Source: an uncultured Coriobacteriaceae bacterium (GTDB taxonomy: Bacteria > Actinomycetota > Coriobacteriia > Coriobacteriales > Atopobiaceae). From it: DNA of 64,000 nt. Below the pieces are notes generated by a model that searched no databases, had not been told where the DNA came from, and saw nothing but the letters and a program-made list of their open reading frames with translations. Below are positions 44,067 through 52,446 of this stretch, in pieces. The stretch spans positions 1 through 64,000 of the forward strand of contig CADCPM010000037.1 in the NCBI GenBank assembly GCA_902803315.1, given 5' to 3'. The position numbers and the translations under genes were made by a program. Position 1 is the first letter of the stretch; the number at the start of each line of letters is the position of its first letter.

Positions 44067-46742
44067 ATGCACGACAGGCGAACAGGAGGCATCGTGGCAG
44101 CGGTGACGCTCACCATTGCCGCCGCCTTTGTCGCCATTGTTCTTTTGATTATTCACACCAGCATTGACTCCGCCAAAAACCATGCCGAAAGCTCGATGGA
44201 CCTCTATGCCGCTGAGCTAACGTCCACGATCAACACGGTTGTGCGGAGCCACTTTGAGCTCGTGGACGCCTCCATGATAGACGCGGATGTGTCGCAGGCC
44301 TTCAAGCAAGAGGATGCCGGCGCGACCTCAGAGCAAACCTCGGCCACCGTTACTCCGTTGCTTGCCAAGTCGACGCCAAACGCAGAAAAGGGATTGTCGT
44401 ACGCCCTTTCGGGCACGACGCACATGATCTACAAGGCCGACGGAACGTACGAGCACATTGAGGACAAGGACTGGAGTCGGTTTTGGTTCGTGTATTCCGA
44501 TGCCGTGCGTAACAATGCGGGCGGATATCACGTGCACGGCTTCGTGGGCAAAAACGCAAACGCGAGCGAGCTCATAGTCGGCAGGGCGATTCGCGGCGAG
44601 TCAGCGCACTCTGGTACGCTGGGCGTTTTTATACCTACGTCTGCCCTAATAGACACCGTGCTCGAGCTTTGGACGGAGGAGCAGCCGAACACGATTCTGT
44701 ATAGCGCTGACGGAACGGTGCTTCTTAGCACCCAAGACCCGTCTGCTGAGGGGAAAAGCGTATACGATCTGTATCCCAACCTTGCGGGAGCGCTTGGCGA
44801 CCTGCAAAGCGGCAAGACCCAAAAGGTGCAGGTATGGGAGGGACTCGAGGGAATTCTGCCGCAGGGACAGATGCTCTACGAGGCATGGAGAAGCAACGAA
44901 ACGGGCTGCTTTGCGCTTGCTGCCTATACCGCCGAGGACATTTTTGGCCCCATGCGAGAGCGTGTGACCACGCTGGTTCTCGCGCTGTGCGTCGTTATGA
45001 TCCTGCTCCTGCTACTCGTGATGTTTATTGTGCGCTGGTATCGAACGCGCCTTATGCGCGTTGCAACAACCGACGAGCTTACGGGCTTGGCTAACCGCAA
45101 GTGGTTCTCGTCGAGCTTCGAGACGCTTAGCGAGGAGGGAATGGGCGAGGCCCATCTGGCGCTTATCGACGTAGACAAGTTCAAGGGAATCAACGACACC
45201 TACGGCCACGCCTCCGGCGACAAGGCCTTGTCTATGGTGGCGTCAAAGGTGCGTGAGGCAGCTGGTGGCAACGGCATCTCGGGACGTTGGGGCGGCGACG
45301 AGTTTATTGCCGTGCTGCGCGGACCTGTGGAGGAGGCCGAGGCTCGTGTGCAAAAGATGATCGACGCGGTTGCGGGCCAGACGATCGATGACCAGATTCA
45401 CGTGTCGGTGAGCGTCGGGCTCGCGCAGCTGCGGGACTGCGACTCTCTTGAGATTGCGGTGGAGCGTGCCGACGACGCCCTCTACGTTACCAAAGAGGGC
45501 GGGCGTGGGTTCCTTACGGTCTACGAGGAGGGCGTGACGCCGCATATGGCCAACGACCAGGTGGGCGTGGTAAGAGGACCCGCGCGACAGGCGGCGACGG
45601 AGGAGGCTGGCCCGGCAACGGACGCTTCCGGCGATGCGGAGACATCTTCGCCGAACGAGCGGCCCACGAGGTTGCAAAACGTGCGGCCAACGCTTGATCT
45701 TGTGGTAAAAAGCCTGCTAGAAGCCGTGTACAAGATGGTTCCGTTTGTGGCTGGCGGCGGCATCCTCATTGCCCTCGCATTTCTTATTGACGCTGCAAGC
45801 GTGGACGTAAACACGCTGTCGGCCGAGGCGCGCGCGAACTTTGGATCGATAACCCCCATTGCCGCGGGCTTGCGCGACGTGGGTTCGGCGGCGTTCAACT
45901 TTATGCTGCCCATCTTTGCGGCCTTCTTTGCGCGCGGACTTGCGGGTGATGAGGCGTTTATGGCGGGCTTTGCCGGCGGGTTCTTGTCTTCGCAGGGGAG
46001 TGCGGGCTTTGCCGGGGCCATTGCGGCGGCTTGCGTGGCCGCCATTGTGGTGCGTCTTATGAAAGGGTTCCTGTGCGAAACGGGTCCGCGCCTGCAGCGT
46101 GTGGCGCCGGTGCTGCTCTACCCGGTATTCTCGCTGCTCATCATGTATTTGCTGATGACCTACATCATCGATCCGGTGGCGAGTGCCTTTGATGCGGCGC
46201 TGACCTCGATGCTCGCCGCGCTGCAGGAGGGGAGCGGCGTGGTGATGGGCGCCGTGTGTGGCGCCATGATGGCAACCGACATGGGCGGCCCCATAAACAA
46301 GGCGGCGTACCACTTTGGCGTTGCCTCCATTGCGTCTGGCTCGCCGAACATCATGGCCTCCGTTATGGTGGGCGGCATGGTGCCTCCGTGCGGAATCGCC
46401 CTTTGCATGCTGCTGTTCCGCAACAAGTTTGACGAGGAGGCGCGTGACCAGGGGGCTGCGACGCTGTTTATGGGTCTGTCGTTTATTACCGAAGGCGCCT
46501 TGCCTTTCGTGCTTACCGACCCGCTTCGCGTGATTCCCTCGTGCATGGTTGGCTCGGCCGTGGCAGGCGGGCTCTCCGAGGCGTTTGGATGCACGCTCGT
46601 GGCGCCTCATGGGGGGATTTTCGTTATCCCCGTTGTGGGCAATCCGGTTTTGTACCTGTGCGCGTTGGTGGCGGGCTCAATGGCCTGTGCCGTAATGCTT
46701 GGCCTCCTCAAGCGCAAGGTGGCACAGTTAAACCAAGTATAA
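44067..46742 (+). CDS. Diguanylate cyclase fused to a fructose-type PTS EIIC domain
   Basis: An 891-residue fusion. Residues about 10-30 are a membrane helix. About 35-300 form an extracellular Cache-like sensor, and a second helix follows (LVLALCVVMILLLLLVMFIV). About 335-490 form a GGDEF domain with TTDELTGLANRKWF, DVDKFKGINDTYGH and an intact RWGGDEF near 407-413. After a linker, residues about 541-891 form a PTS EIIC permease of the fructose family (MVPFVAGGGILIALAF, GPINKAAYHFGV, SFITEGALPFVLTDP and APHGGIFVIPVV). No EIIA or EIIB domain is encoded here or nearby. The EIIC part may therefore act as a sugar sensor for c-di-GMP synthesis rather than as a transporter. No inhibitory-site RxxD is evident before GGDEF. 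Confidence 0.9.
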   Translation: MHDRRTGGIVAAVTLTIAAAFVAIVLLIIHTSIDSAKNHAESSMDLYAAELTSTINTVVRSHFELVDASMIDADVSQAFKQEDAGATSEQTSATVTPLLAKSTPNAEKGLSYALSGTTHMIYKADGTYEHIEDKDWSRFWFVYSDAVRNNAGGYHVHGFVGKNANASELIVGRAIRGESAHSGTLGVFIPTSALIDTVLELWTEEQPNTILYSADGTVLLSTQDPSAEGKSVYDLYPNLAGALGDLQSGKTQKVQVWEGLEGILPQGQMLYEAWRSNETGCFALAAYTAEDIFGPMRERVTTLVLALCVVMILLLLLVMFIVRWYRTRLMRVATTDELTGLANRKWFSSSFETLSEEGMGEAHLALIDVDKFKGINDTYGHASGDKALSMVASKVREAAGGNGISGRWGGDEFIAVLRGPVEEAEARVQKMIDAVAGQTIDDQIHVSVSVGLAQLRDCDSLEIAVERADDALYVTKEGGRGFLTVYEEGVTPHMANDQVGVVRGPARQAATEEAGPATDASGDAETSSPNERPTRLQNVRPTLDLVVKSLLEAVYKMVPFVAGGGILIALAFLIDAASVDVNTLSAEARANFGSITPIAAGLRDVGSAAFNFMLPIFAAFFARGLAGDEAFMAGFAGGFLSSQGSAGFAGAIAAACVAAIVVRLMKGFLCETGPRLQRVAPVLLYPVFSLLIMYLLMTYIIDPVASAFDAALTSMLAALQEGSGVVMGAVCGAMMATDMGGPINKAAYHFGVASIASGSPNIMASVMVGGMVPPCGIALCMLLFRNKFDEEARDQGAATLFMGLSFITEGALPFVLTDPLRVIPSCMVGSAVAGGLSEAFGCTLVAPHGGIFVIPVVGNPVLYLCALVAGSMACAVMLGLLKRKVAQLNQV

Positions 46743-46750
46743 GTGTGCCA
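46720..46750. repeat. 31-bp palindrome at the 3' end of the GGDEF-EIIC gene
   Basis: TGGCACAG...TGTGCCA over 31 bases, the partner of 43968-43998. It includes the last codons and the stop of the fusion gene, so the repeat supplies the end of the coding sequence. It lies in the convergent junction with the LtrA-like gene. Confidence 0.85.
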
Positions 46751-46754
46751 TCGG

Positions 46755-47930
46755 CTAGTTGTCCTCGTCGTCCTCGTGGGTGATTCCCACCGATCTGCCA
46801 AGGACCGCGTGCTTCGTGCGCCGATGCCACAAAAAGTATTCGTAGCCAAAGGCGGCGTATATGGCCAGCACATGGCAAACAAGCCCGATGGCGGGATCGA
46901 AGCTCGTCAGGACGCCCACTGCAATAATGAAGACACACACCGCAATCCTACCGATTATGTAATAGATTGAGTAGCGATATTCGGGCTTGTTGTAGCGTCC
47001 CAGCAAAAACGAAGTGAGCAGGTAGAGCACCAGGCACGCAGACAGGTAGATGCTCTTGGGAATAAAGTCGATCTCGTCGCGGGGCATGTAGTTCAGCGCC
47101 ACGGTGAGGTTGCCAATAATCACGATGAGCCACGACGAAATTGTCATGTACGTCATGCCGTCGGTTTTGGCGTGGTGGTCCAGCATGTGGTCGTGTTCGA
47201 AGATGTATATGAGGAATAAGCCCACTACCAGCAGGAATACGCCAACGGGATAGAGCATGGACGATACGTCTACCATGTACGACGAGATTCCCACCAGCAT
47301 TTCTCCAAAGGCGATAATGGTGAGCAGCGAGCAGCGCTCCGCCACGTGGTCAAAGCGCGCGTGCTTGATGCGATGTCGGCTGGAGAATACCCAGATGAGC
47401 ATGCCAAACAAAAGCGCGATCCACGACGTAAGCTCGCTGGGAATTTTGGCCAGGAAGGCGCCGGAAATCGCAATGGCAGCTTGTATCAGCAGGGTGATGG
47501 CCGATCCGCGCATTTGGCGGCGGTCGTCCTCGTCCAAGTTGGTGTAGGTGCGTAGCTTGATGATCCACTGGATTGCGAGGTTCACAAGGATGCCGGCCCA
47601 GGTGACGTTAAAGAGCCGGGCGGTTTCCGTCCAATCCTGCCGTACTCCGTTGGCCAAAAAGTACAGCAGGAACATGTTTATAAAGAGGCTCACGCACTCT
47701 ATGGGAGAGCGGTCGCTGTAGCGATTGAGCAGGAGCGTGGAGTAGAACCAAACCTGCAGGACTACAAGAAAGCAAAACAGGTAGATGAGCCAGGTGCCCA
47801 TATCCAAGAAGCCACCCTGTATGCCGTGACACAGCGACGTGATTACGCTAATGGCATATACGAAGATAAGATCGTAGAAAAGTTCGATGTTCGATACGCC
47901 CTCAACGAGGGCGAGTGCTCGTTTGTGCAT
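46755..47930 (-). CDS. Low-temperature-requirement protein A (LtrA)-like membrane protein
   Basis: A 391-residue membrane protein with about ten hydrophobic segments. The start VEGVSNIELFYDLIFVYAIS and the middle HVAERCSLLTIIAFGEMLVGIS are the LtrA family hallmarks. LtrA was named from a Listeria low-temperature growth mutant and its molecular function is unknown. I chose the ATG at 47930 because GGAGG lies ahead of it; the in-frame extension upstream is Pro/Arg-rich and not protein-like. It converges on the GGDEF-EIIC gene with a 12-base gap. Confidence 0.9.
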   Translation of the reverse strand: MHKRALALVEGVSNIELFYDLIFVYAISVITSLCHGIQGGFLDMGTWLIYLFCFLVVLQVWFYSTLLLNRYSDRSPIECVSLFINMFLLYFLANGVRQDWTETARLFNVTWAGILVNLAIQWIIKLRTYTNLDEDDRRQMRGSAITLLIQAAIAISGAFLAKIPSELTSWIALLFGMLIWVFSSRHRIKHARFDHVAERCSLLTIIAFGEMLVGISSYMVDVSSMLYPVGVFLLVVGLFLIYIFEHDHMLDHHAKTDGMTYMTISSWLIVIIGNLTVALNYMPRDEIDFIPKSIYLSACLVLYLLTSFLLGRYNKPEYRYSIYYIIGRIAVCVFIIAVGVLTSFDPAIGLVCHVLAIYAAFGYEYFLWHRRTKHAVLGRSVGITHEDDEDN

Positions 47931-48020
47931 GCTGGCCTCCACTCCTCTTAGTGCAAGAGTATAGGCAAAGTTGGGGGTCGGGCGTAGGGTTGGGGCATAC
48001 GCAGGCTGGGGCTGGACGCA

Positions 48021-48062
48021 AAGTTGGGGACCGTCCCCAGGATTTGGGACGGTCCCCGAGTT
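48021..48062. repeat. GGGGACCGTCCC palindrome
   Basis: AAGTTGGGGACCGTCCC (48021-48037) and GGGACGGTCCCCGAGTT (48046-48062) pair with two mismatches around an 8-base loop. It lies 22 bases after the stop of the 48085-49122 gene, as expected for a 3' hairpin. Confidence 0.9.
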
Positions 48063-48084
48063 GCGGCGCTTGTTTGAGGGGTGC

Positions 48085-49122
48085 TTATGCTGCTGCGGGT
48101 TCGGTGGTGGCTTCGGTCTTTTGCTCGGTGTCGTTCTGGGTCTTGGGTTCGGCCTTTTCCTCGGCCTTGGGCTCGGTGCTGTTCTGGGTCTTGTCTTCGG
48201 TCTTTTCTTCGGGCTTGGGCTGAGCGGCTTTGTTCTCGAGCTTTGCGATGCGGTCCTGGAGCTTCTGGGGTACTTCCTTGCCGTTGCGGACAAGTGCGTC
48301 GCGCTTGTTGTAGAGCTTTACCAGGGTTGCGCGCTCTTCGTCGTTGAGGTTGTTCATGCCGGCTACGCGCTCCTCGTTGGCTTTGGCTGCGGCTTCTGCC
48401 TCGGCCTTCGCCTTGGCCTTGGCCTCGGCTGCCTTCTTCTCTGCCTCGGCCTTGGCCTTGGCCTCGGCTTCGGCCTTCGCCTTTGCCTCGGCCGCCTTCT
48501 TCTCTGCCTCGGCCTTGGCCTTGGCCTCGGCTTCTGCCTTCGCCTTGGCCTCGGCTGCCTTCTTCTCTGCCTCGGCCTTGGCCTTGTCGTTCGCATTGGC
48601 GGAAGGCTTTGCCTGCTTGTTGCTGGCGGTTGCAGACTCGCTGGTTCCGGCCTCGTTTTCCTGGTTGTTTACCGTGGCGCTCTGGGTGTTCTCGGTTCCC
48701 TCGTAATCGCTGTAGTCGTAGTCGGAATCGTCGTAGTCAACATAGTCAGAGTCATCGTAATCGCTGTAGTCATACTCTGCATCGTCGTAGTCGCCGTAAT
48801 CGTAGTCGGAATCGTCGTACGCATACTCTTCGTACTCCTCGCCTGCGGTGGTGCCGTTTGCAGCAGATCCTCCATTGGCCGTCTGATTGCCGGTGGCGTA
48901 CGTCGCATCGTCCAGGACGAGCAGCTCTTCTTCGGCCTGGCCTTCGGTTGGGGCGACGGTGGCTGTCTTGGTTGCGTTCTGAGTTGGCTGGCTCTTGAGT
49001 TGACGCTGAAGCGAAGCGTTGGAGCCCATGGTGTAGGTTGCGACTCCGGTGCCGGTAAGGGCGATTGCGATGGCGGCTGCCACGGCGACTTTCTTGGCGT
49101 TGATATTGTTGGTGGCCTTCAT
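48085..49122 (-). CDS. Secreted repeat-rich protein (Asp/Tyr stalk and Lys/Ala/Glu helix)
   Basis: A 345-residue protein of unknown family. It has an N-terminal signal or anchor helix (VAVAAAIAIALTGTGVATY) and an Asp/Tyr/Ser-rich segment (about 95-145, with DDSDYDYSDY units). A TolA-like Lys/Ala/Glu helix follows, built from a 21-residue unit (KAEAEKKAAEAKAKAEAEA) repeated about three times, then a short globular part (MNNLNDEERATLVKLYNKRD) and a Thr/Glu/Lys-rich tail. No sorting signal is visible. I chose the ATG at 49122 because AGGAG lies six bases before it. The helix DNA repeats are prone to length variation. Confidence 0.75.
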   Translation of the reverse strand: MKATNNINAKKVAVAAAIAIALTGTGVATYTMGSNASLQRQLKSQPTQNATKTATVAPTEGQAEEELLVLDDATYATGNQTANGGSAANGTTAGEEYEEYAYDDSDYDYGDYDDAEYDYSDYDDSDYVDYDDSDYDYSDYEGTENTQSATVNNQENEAGTSESATASNKQAKPSANANDKAKAEAEKKAAEAKAKAEAEAKAKAEAEKKAAEAKAKAEAEAKAKAEAEKKAAEAKAKAKAEAEAAAKANEERVAGMNNLNDEERATLVKLYNKRDALVRNGKEVPQKLQDRIAKLENKAAQPKPEEKTEDKTQNSTEPKAEEKAEPKTQNDTEQKTEATTEPAAA

Positions 49123-49280
49123 GATTATCTCCTTCACGTTTTGTGATTGGTTCCTTTCCTTATCTACCTATAAATACGAGGCCAGGCCATATACAATCTC
49201 ACGCCTAGCTGCAAGAAAAGAGTCAAGAAAATGTCAACGCCCGATGACAAACGCAACGATTGCTTGGGACAATACGTATG

Positions 49281-49322
49281 TCCGATTTTGTCCGCACGTT
49301 TGGCCAAAACGTCCGATTTTGT
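49281..49322. repeat. Two TCCGATTTTGT direct repeats
   Basis: TCCGATTTTGT occurs at 49281 and 49312, 31 bp apart, flanking GTTTGGCCAAAAC, itself a palindrome. The box resembles TCCGAAATTGTCGG at 20043 and in the palindrome upstream of dnaA. It lies between the repeat-rich protein gene and the zinc-ribbon gene. No gene is visible in 49123-49365. Confidence 0.7.
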
Positions 49323-49365
49323 GTGCATCACAACCGCCCGCGGGCCGCCGCGACCGCCGCCCGCG

Positions 49366-50673
49366 CTACTCTACTTGCCAGGTAGACACGAACGCCGCAA
49401 TCTGGTCGGCGATCTTTTGGTCACCAATCGCTCCGCAATTGACCGAAAGGACCACGCTCACCTTTTCGTCGTTGTCGCGATCGATCACAATGCTGGCAAC
49501 GCTCACGTTGTCGGTGGTATTGGAGCTCGACACATAGATGGCGCGCCGCTTGCCCACCGTCATACGCGACGTGGTGGTGTTGGCGTAGTTGCTGTCCTTC
49601 TTGTAGGAGTCAGCAAGCTGCTGAGCCAACTGCGTGTAGGAACCGCTGTGACGGCTCATCTGGATCATCTGCGAAAACGCCGCGTGGCCAAGCGCGGGAG
49701 ACAAGTACTCGGAGCGCTGATTAACGTACATAAGCGCATCGTAGGACTTTACGAACTCCGACTCAAGATCGCTGGTGCGATTGGTCCACGACTCGGGCAC
49801 CTGCATGTATCCCACGCTCTCGTTGCCGATGAGCTTAAGATACTGCTCGACCTTAATGGTGCTGGGGTCAACCGTAACGCCTTGCCCGTGATTGGTGAGG
49901 TCCACGGCATTGGACATGTCGACCTCGTCCTCGGGCACGAAGTACATCTCCGCTCCATCGGCATTGGTCATGGTGAGCTTCTTGCTCCTCAGTGAGAGGG
50001 GCATCTCCACGTCGTCGACCTTCATCTTGGCCTTGGTTACGGACTCTGCGTCCCACGTGGTCTTTACGGGACCGGTATCCGTGCGGAACACGCCGGTGCC
50101 GTCGTCCCAAAGCGTGAGGGTAATGTAGATGCCCTGGTCAGCGTTGGAGTCGAACCACTGCTTGGGCATGTTTTTGTCGGTGGAGTCCTGAGCGACCCAC
50201 TTGCCCACGAAGAACGCGCGCTTCTCCTCGGGAGAGAGCTCCGGCTCGGGCGGGTTCTCGGGAGGAGCGGGTTGTTCGGAAGAGCTGGCGGAGTTGTTGG
50301 ATGAGGTGGTTACTACGATGCCAACCACTAGTGCAGCTATGACCAGCACCGCTACGGCGATAAGGGCGATGAGCTTGGTGTTGGGCTTGGGTTTGGGCGA
50401 AGCCTCGGGTGCGGGCTCGGGCTCGAGCTCGGGCTTCGGCGCTGGCGCGTGCTCCGCAACCGGCTCAGGCTCGGTCGCCGCTGGCGCGTGCTCCGCAACC
50501 GGCTCAGGCTCAGGCTCTGCCGTCGGCTCGGGCGCGACCTCTGCCGCCGGCTCGGCCTCCTCCTCCGCCGGCGCCTCGACCTCCGCCATGCCCTTGTCTA
50601 AGGCCGTACCGCAAGACGGACAAAATCGAGGATTTCCCTCTGGAATGTTGGCACCACAGTTCGGACAGAACAT
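49366..50673 (-). CDS. Zinc-ribbon membrane protein with extracellular domain, function unknown
   Basis: A 435-residue protein starting MFCPNCGANIPEGNPRFC, a zinc ribbon with four cysteines (CPNC...CPSC). An acidic Pro/Glu/Ala repeat region (about 35-110) follows. One membrane helix (LIALIAVAVLVIAALVVGIVV, about 120-140) is followed by a predicted extracellular domain (about 165-435) that I do not recognise, with GKWVAQDS near its start. This layout, cytoplasmic ribbon then helix then sensor-like domain, is common in actinobacteria and firmicutes. I chose the ATG at 50673 because GGGAGGAAGG lies ahead of it. It lies downstream of, and in the same direction as, the PASTA gene. Confidence 0.8.
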   Translation of the reverse strand: MFCPNCGANIPEGNPRFCPSCGTALDKGMAEVEAPAEEEAEPAAEVAPEPTAEPEPEPVAEHAPAATEPEPVAEHAPAPKPELEPEPAPEASPKPKPNTKLIALIAVAVLVIAALVVGIVVTTSSNNSASSSEQPAPPENPPEPELSPEEKRAFFVGKWVAQDSTDKNMPKQWFDSNADQGIYITLTLWDDGTGVFRTDTGPVKTTWDAESVTKAKMKVDDVEMPLSLRSKKLTMTNADGAEMYFVPEDEVDMSNAVDLTNHGQGVTVDPSTIKVEQYLKLIGNESVGYMQVPESWTNRTSDLESEFVKSYDALMYVNQRSEYLSPALGHAAFSQMIQMSRHSGSYTQLAQQLADSYKKDSNYANTTTSRMTVGKRRAIYVSSSNTTDNVSVASIVIDRDNDEKVSVVLSVNCGAIGDQKIADQIAAFVSTWQVE

Positions 50674-50769
50674 CCTTCCTCCCTTCCATAGGCAGTTACC
50701 AATCACTACCCTTGCCAAAAGAATGGCGATTTGCCCGGAGCGCGCCCCGAGACAAATCGCCACTACGCG

Positions 50770-52107
50770 CTAAATCTCGCGCGAGCTTACTACGTTGCCG
50801 TTTGCGTCGAGTATGCTCTCTATGTTGCCCGTTGTTTCGGAGGCGCTGATTACACTGCCTTCGATGGCGTCTACCTGCACCTGATACTTGGCCTCGCCAA
50901 GATTGAACTCAACGTTGTAATACAAGGTTCCACCGCCATTAATGAGGTCGGAGGTCTTGAGGTCAATGGGATCGCCCTTTGCCTGTCCGCCCGCTCCCAT
51001 GGCCTTGGTCGCAATGTCGGTGCACTGCTCCTTGCTGTAGTTGGCTTTATAGTCATCGTTGGAGCTGGACGAGGACTCTGGCGCAGGCGTCGGAGTCGGC
51101 GTCGGAGTCGGCGTGGATTCCTGCGTTGGCGCAGGCGTAGGTGCAGGCGTTTGCACCGGCGTTGGGCGCTTGAGCTCGAAGGTAACCGTAGAACCTTGGT
51201 CGACCTTGGCGTTGGGAGCAGGCTTCATGGAAACGACGGTTCCGTCCTCGTCGCCACTGTAGCTGTACTTGAGCCCCGCGCTCTCGAGCGTCTTAATTGC
51301 CTCGTTACGGCTGTAGCTAAGGATGTTGGGGACCAAAACCTGCGTTGCGGGCTTTTTGCCCAGCGAAACCTCAACGGTTACGACCGTGCCCTTGTTCACC
51401 TTGGTATCCTTGGCCACGCTTTGGCTTATTACCACGTCCTTCTTTACGATGTCGCTATAGGAGTTGGTGGTGTCGGAGCCCAGCCCGGCTTTGGCAAGGA
51501 TATCGCGAGCCTCGTTGACGCTCTTGCCGGCAACGTCGGGAACGGTCACCTGCTCCTTGCCAAGGCTTACGCTATAGGTAATAACAGAGAGAACCTGCGC
51601 CTTTGTGCCTGGCGCCGCGGATTGGGAGCAAACCTTGCCGGCCTCTACGGTATCGGAGTTCACCTGTGGTCCCGGCTGCGGAATAAACAGAGCGTCACTG
51701 AGCTTCTTCTCGGCTTCCTCGGCGCTAAGCCCGGTGAGGTCGGGAACCTCTACCGAATCGGAGAGCTTGGGACCCTTGGAAACCACTATGTTTACGGCGG
51801 AGTCCTTGTCTACGGTGGCGCCCACGGCAGGGTTGCACTCCAGCACGATATCGCCAAGGGGAACCTCTGCGCTTTCCTTCTCGGTTACCGACCCGATCTT
51901 GAGTCCGGCATTGGAAAGCTCCTTTTGAGCTTCGGTGTGCTCCATGTAGACAATTTCGGGCACCTTGACCTTGGGCTTGTTTAGAAGCACGAAGGCAGCG
52001 ACGGCAATGGCTGCCACCACCAGAACGCCAATGACTATGGGTACGACCGGCTTCTTCTTTGCCTCTGGAACTGCCTCTGGCCCTTTCTTCGGCTCATCCA
52101 TATGCAT
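50770..52107 (-). CDS. PASTA-repeat membrane protein with C-terminal PepSY-like domain
   Basis: A 445-residue protein with a short cytoplasmic N-terminus, one membrane helix (VVPIVIGVLVVAAIAVAAFVLL, about 20-42) and four extracellular PASTA-type repeats (VKVPEIVYMEHTEAQKEL, VEVPDLTGLSAEEAEKKL, VTVPDVAGKSVNEARDIL and VLVPNILSYSRNEAIKTL). A Thr/Pro stalk follows, then a PepSY-like domain (YSKEQCTDIATKAMGA and VDAIEGSVISASE). PASTA repeats usually sense peptidoglycan as part of a Ser/Thr kinase, but no kinase domain is present here. It may cooperate with a kinase elsewhere. The ATG at 52107 follows GAAGGGAAGC; a second in-frame ATG comes two codons later. Confidence 0.85.
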   Translation of the reverse strand: MHMDEPKKGPEAVPEAKKKPVVPIVIGVLVVAAIAVAAFVLLNKPKVKVPEIVYMEHTEAQKELSNAGLKIGSVTEKESAEVPLGDIVLECNPAVGATVDKDSAVNIVVSKGPKLSDSVEVPDLTGLSAEEAEKKLSDALFIPQPGPQVNSDTVEAGKVCSQSAAPGTKAQVLSVITYSVSLGKEQVTVPDVAGKSVNEARDILAKAGLGSDTTNSYSDIVKKDVVISQSVAKDTKVNKGTVVTVEVSLGKKPATQVLVPNILSYSRNEAIKTLESAGLKYSYSGDEDGTVVSMKPAPNAKVDQGSTVTFELKRPTPVQTPAPTPAPTQESTPTPTPTPTPAPESSSSSNDDYKANYSKEQCTDIATKAMGAGGQAKGDPIDLKTSDLINGGGTLYYNVEFNLGEAKYQVQVDAIEGSVISASETTGNIESILDANGNVVSSREI

Positions 52108-52223
52108 GCTTCCCTTCTGCTCGTTTATGCGATGAACGTAGTAATTAACGTATCACACGTTGCGCTCGTTGCGCGTGTCTTCGCCAAACGTGTGACCTGC
52201 CCCTCGGGCCGAGTCTTTGCACA

Positions 52224-52343
52224 GTTACTGCTCACACTCCGCGCCTTTGTCCGGACCGCAAGCGGCGACTCACAAAGTGAGCGAGCGAAGCGAGCGTGGA
52301 GCCGCATGCGGGACCGGTGAAGGCGCGGAGTGTGAGCAGTAAC
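52224..52343. repeat. 24-bp perfect inverted repeat with dispersed GAGCGAGCG core
   Basis: Arms 52224-52247 and 52320-52343 are perfect 24-bp complements (GTTACTGCTCACACTCCGCG and its complement). The 72-base interior contains the second copy (52268-52305) of the repeat at 14021-14058. It lies in the divergent region between the PASTA gene and the CmpB-type gene. No gene is visible in 52108-52446. Confidence 0.92.
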
Positions 52344-52446
52344 GATGCGCGTCTTACACCCCTCCAACCTGCCCCAACCATGCTAAGCGTGCCTGTCATT
52401 TCATGTACAATGAGGGTATTCGCGCGTACGAAGGAGACGTGGTAAA

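Noticed and set aside
47931-48293. N-terminal extension of the LtrA-like gene in the same frame
   Set aside because: The extension is Pro/Arg/Lys-rich and reads through a palindrome and the next gene's 3' end. The ATG at 47930 with GGAGG upstream fits the family start.
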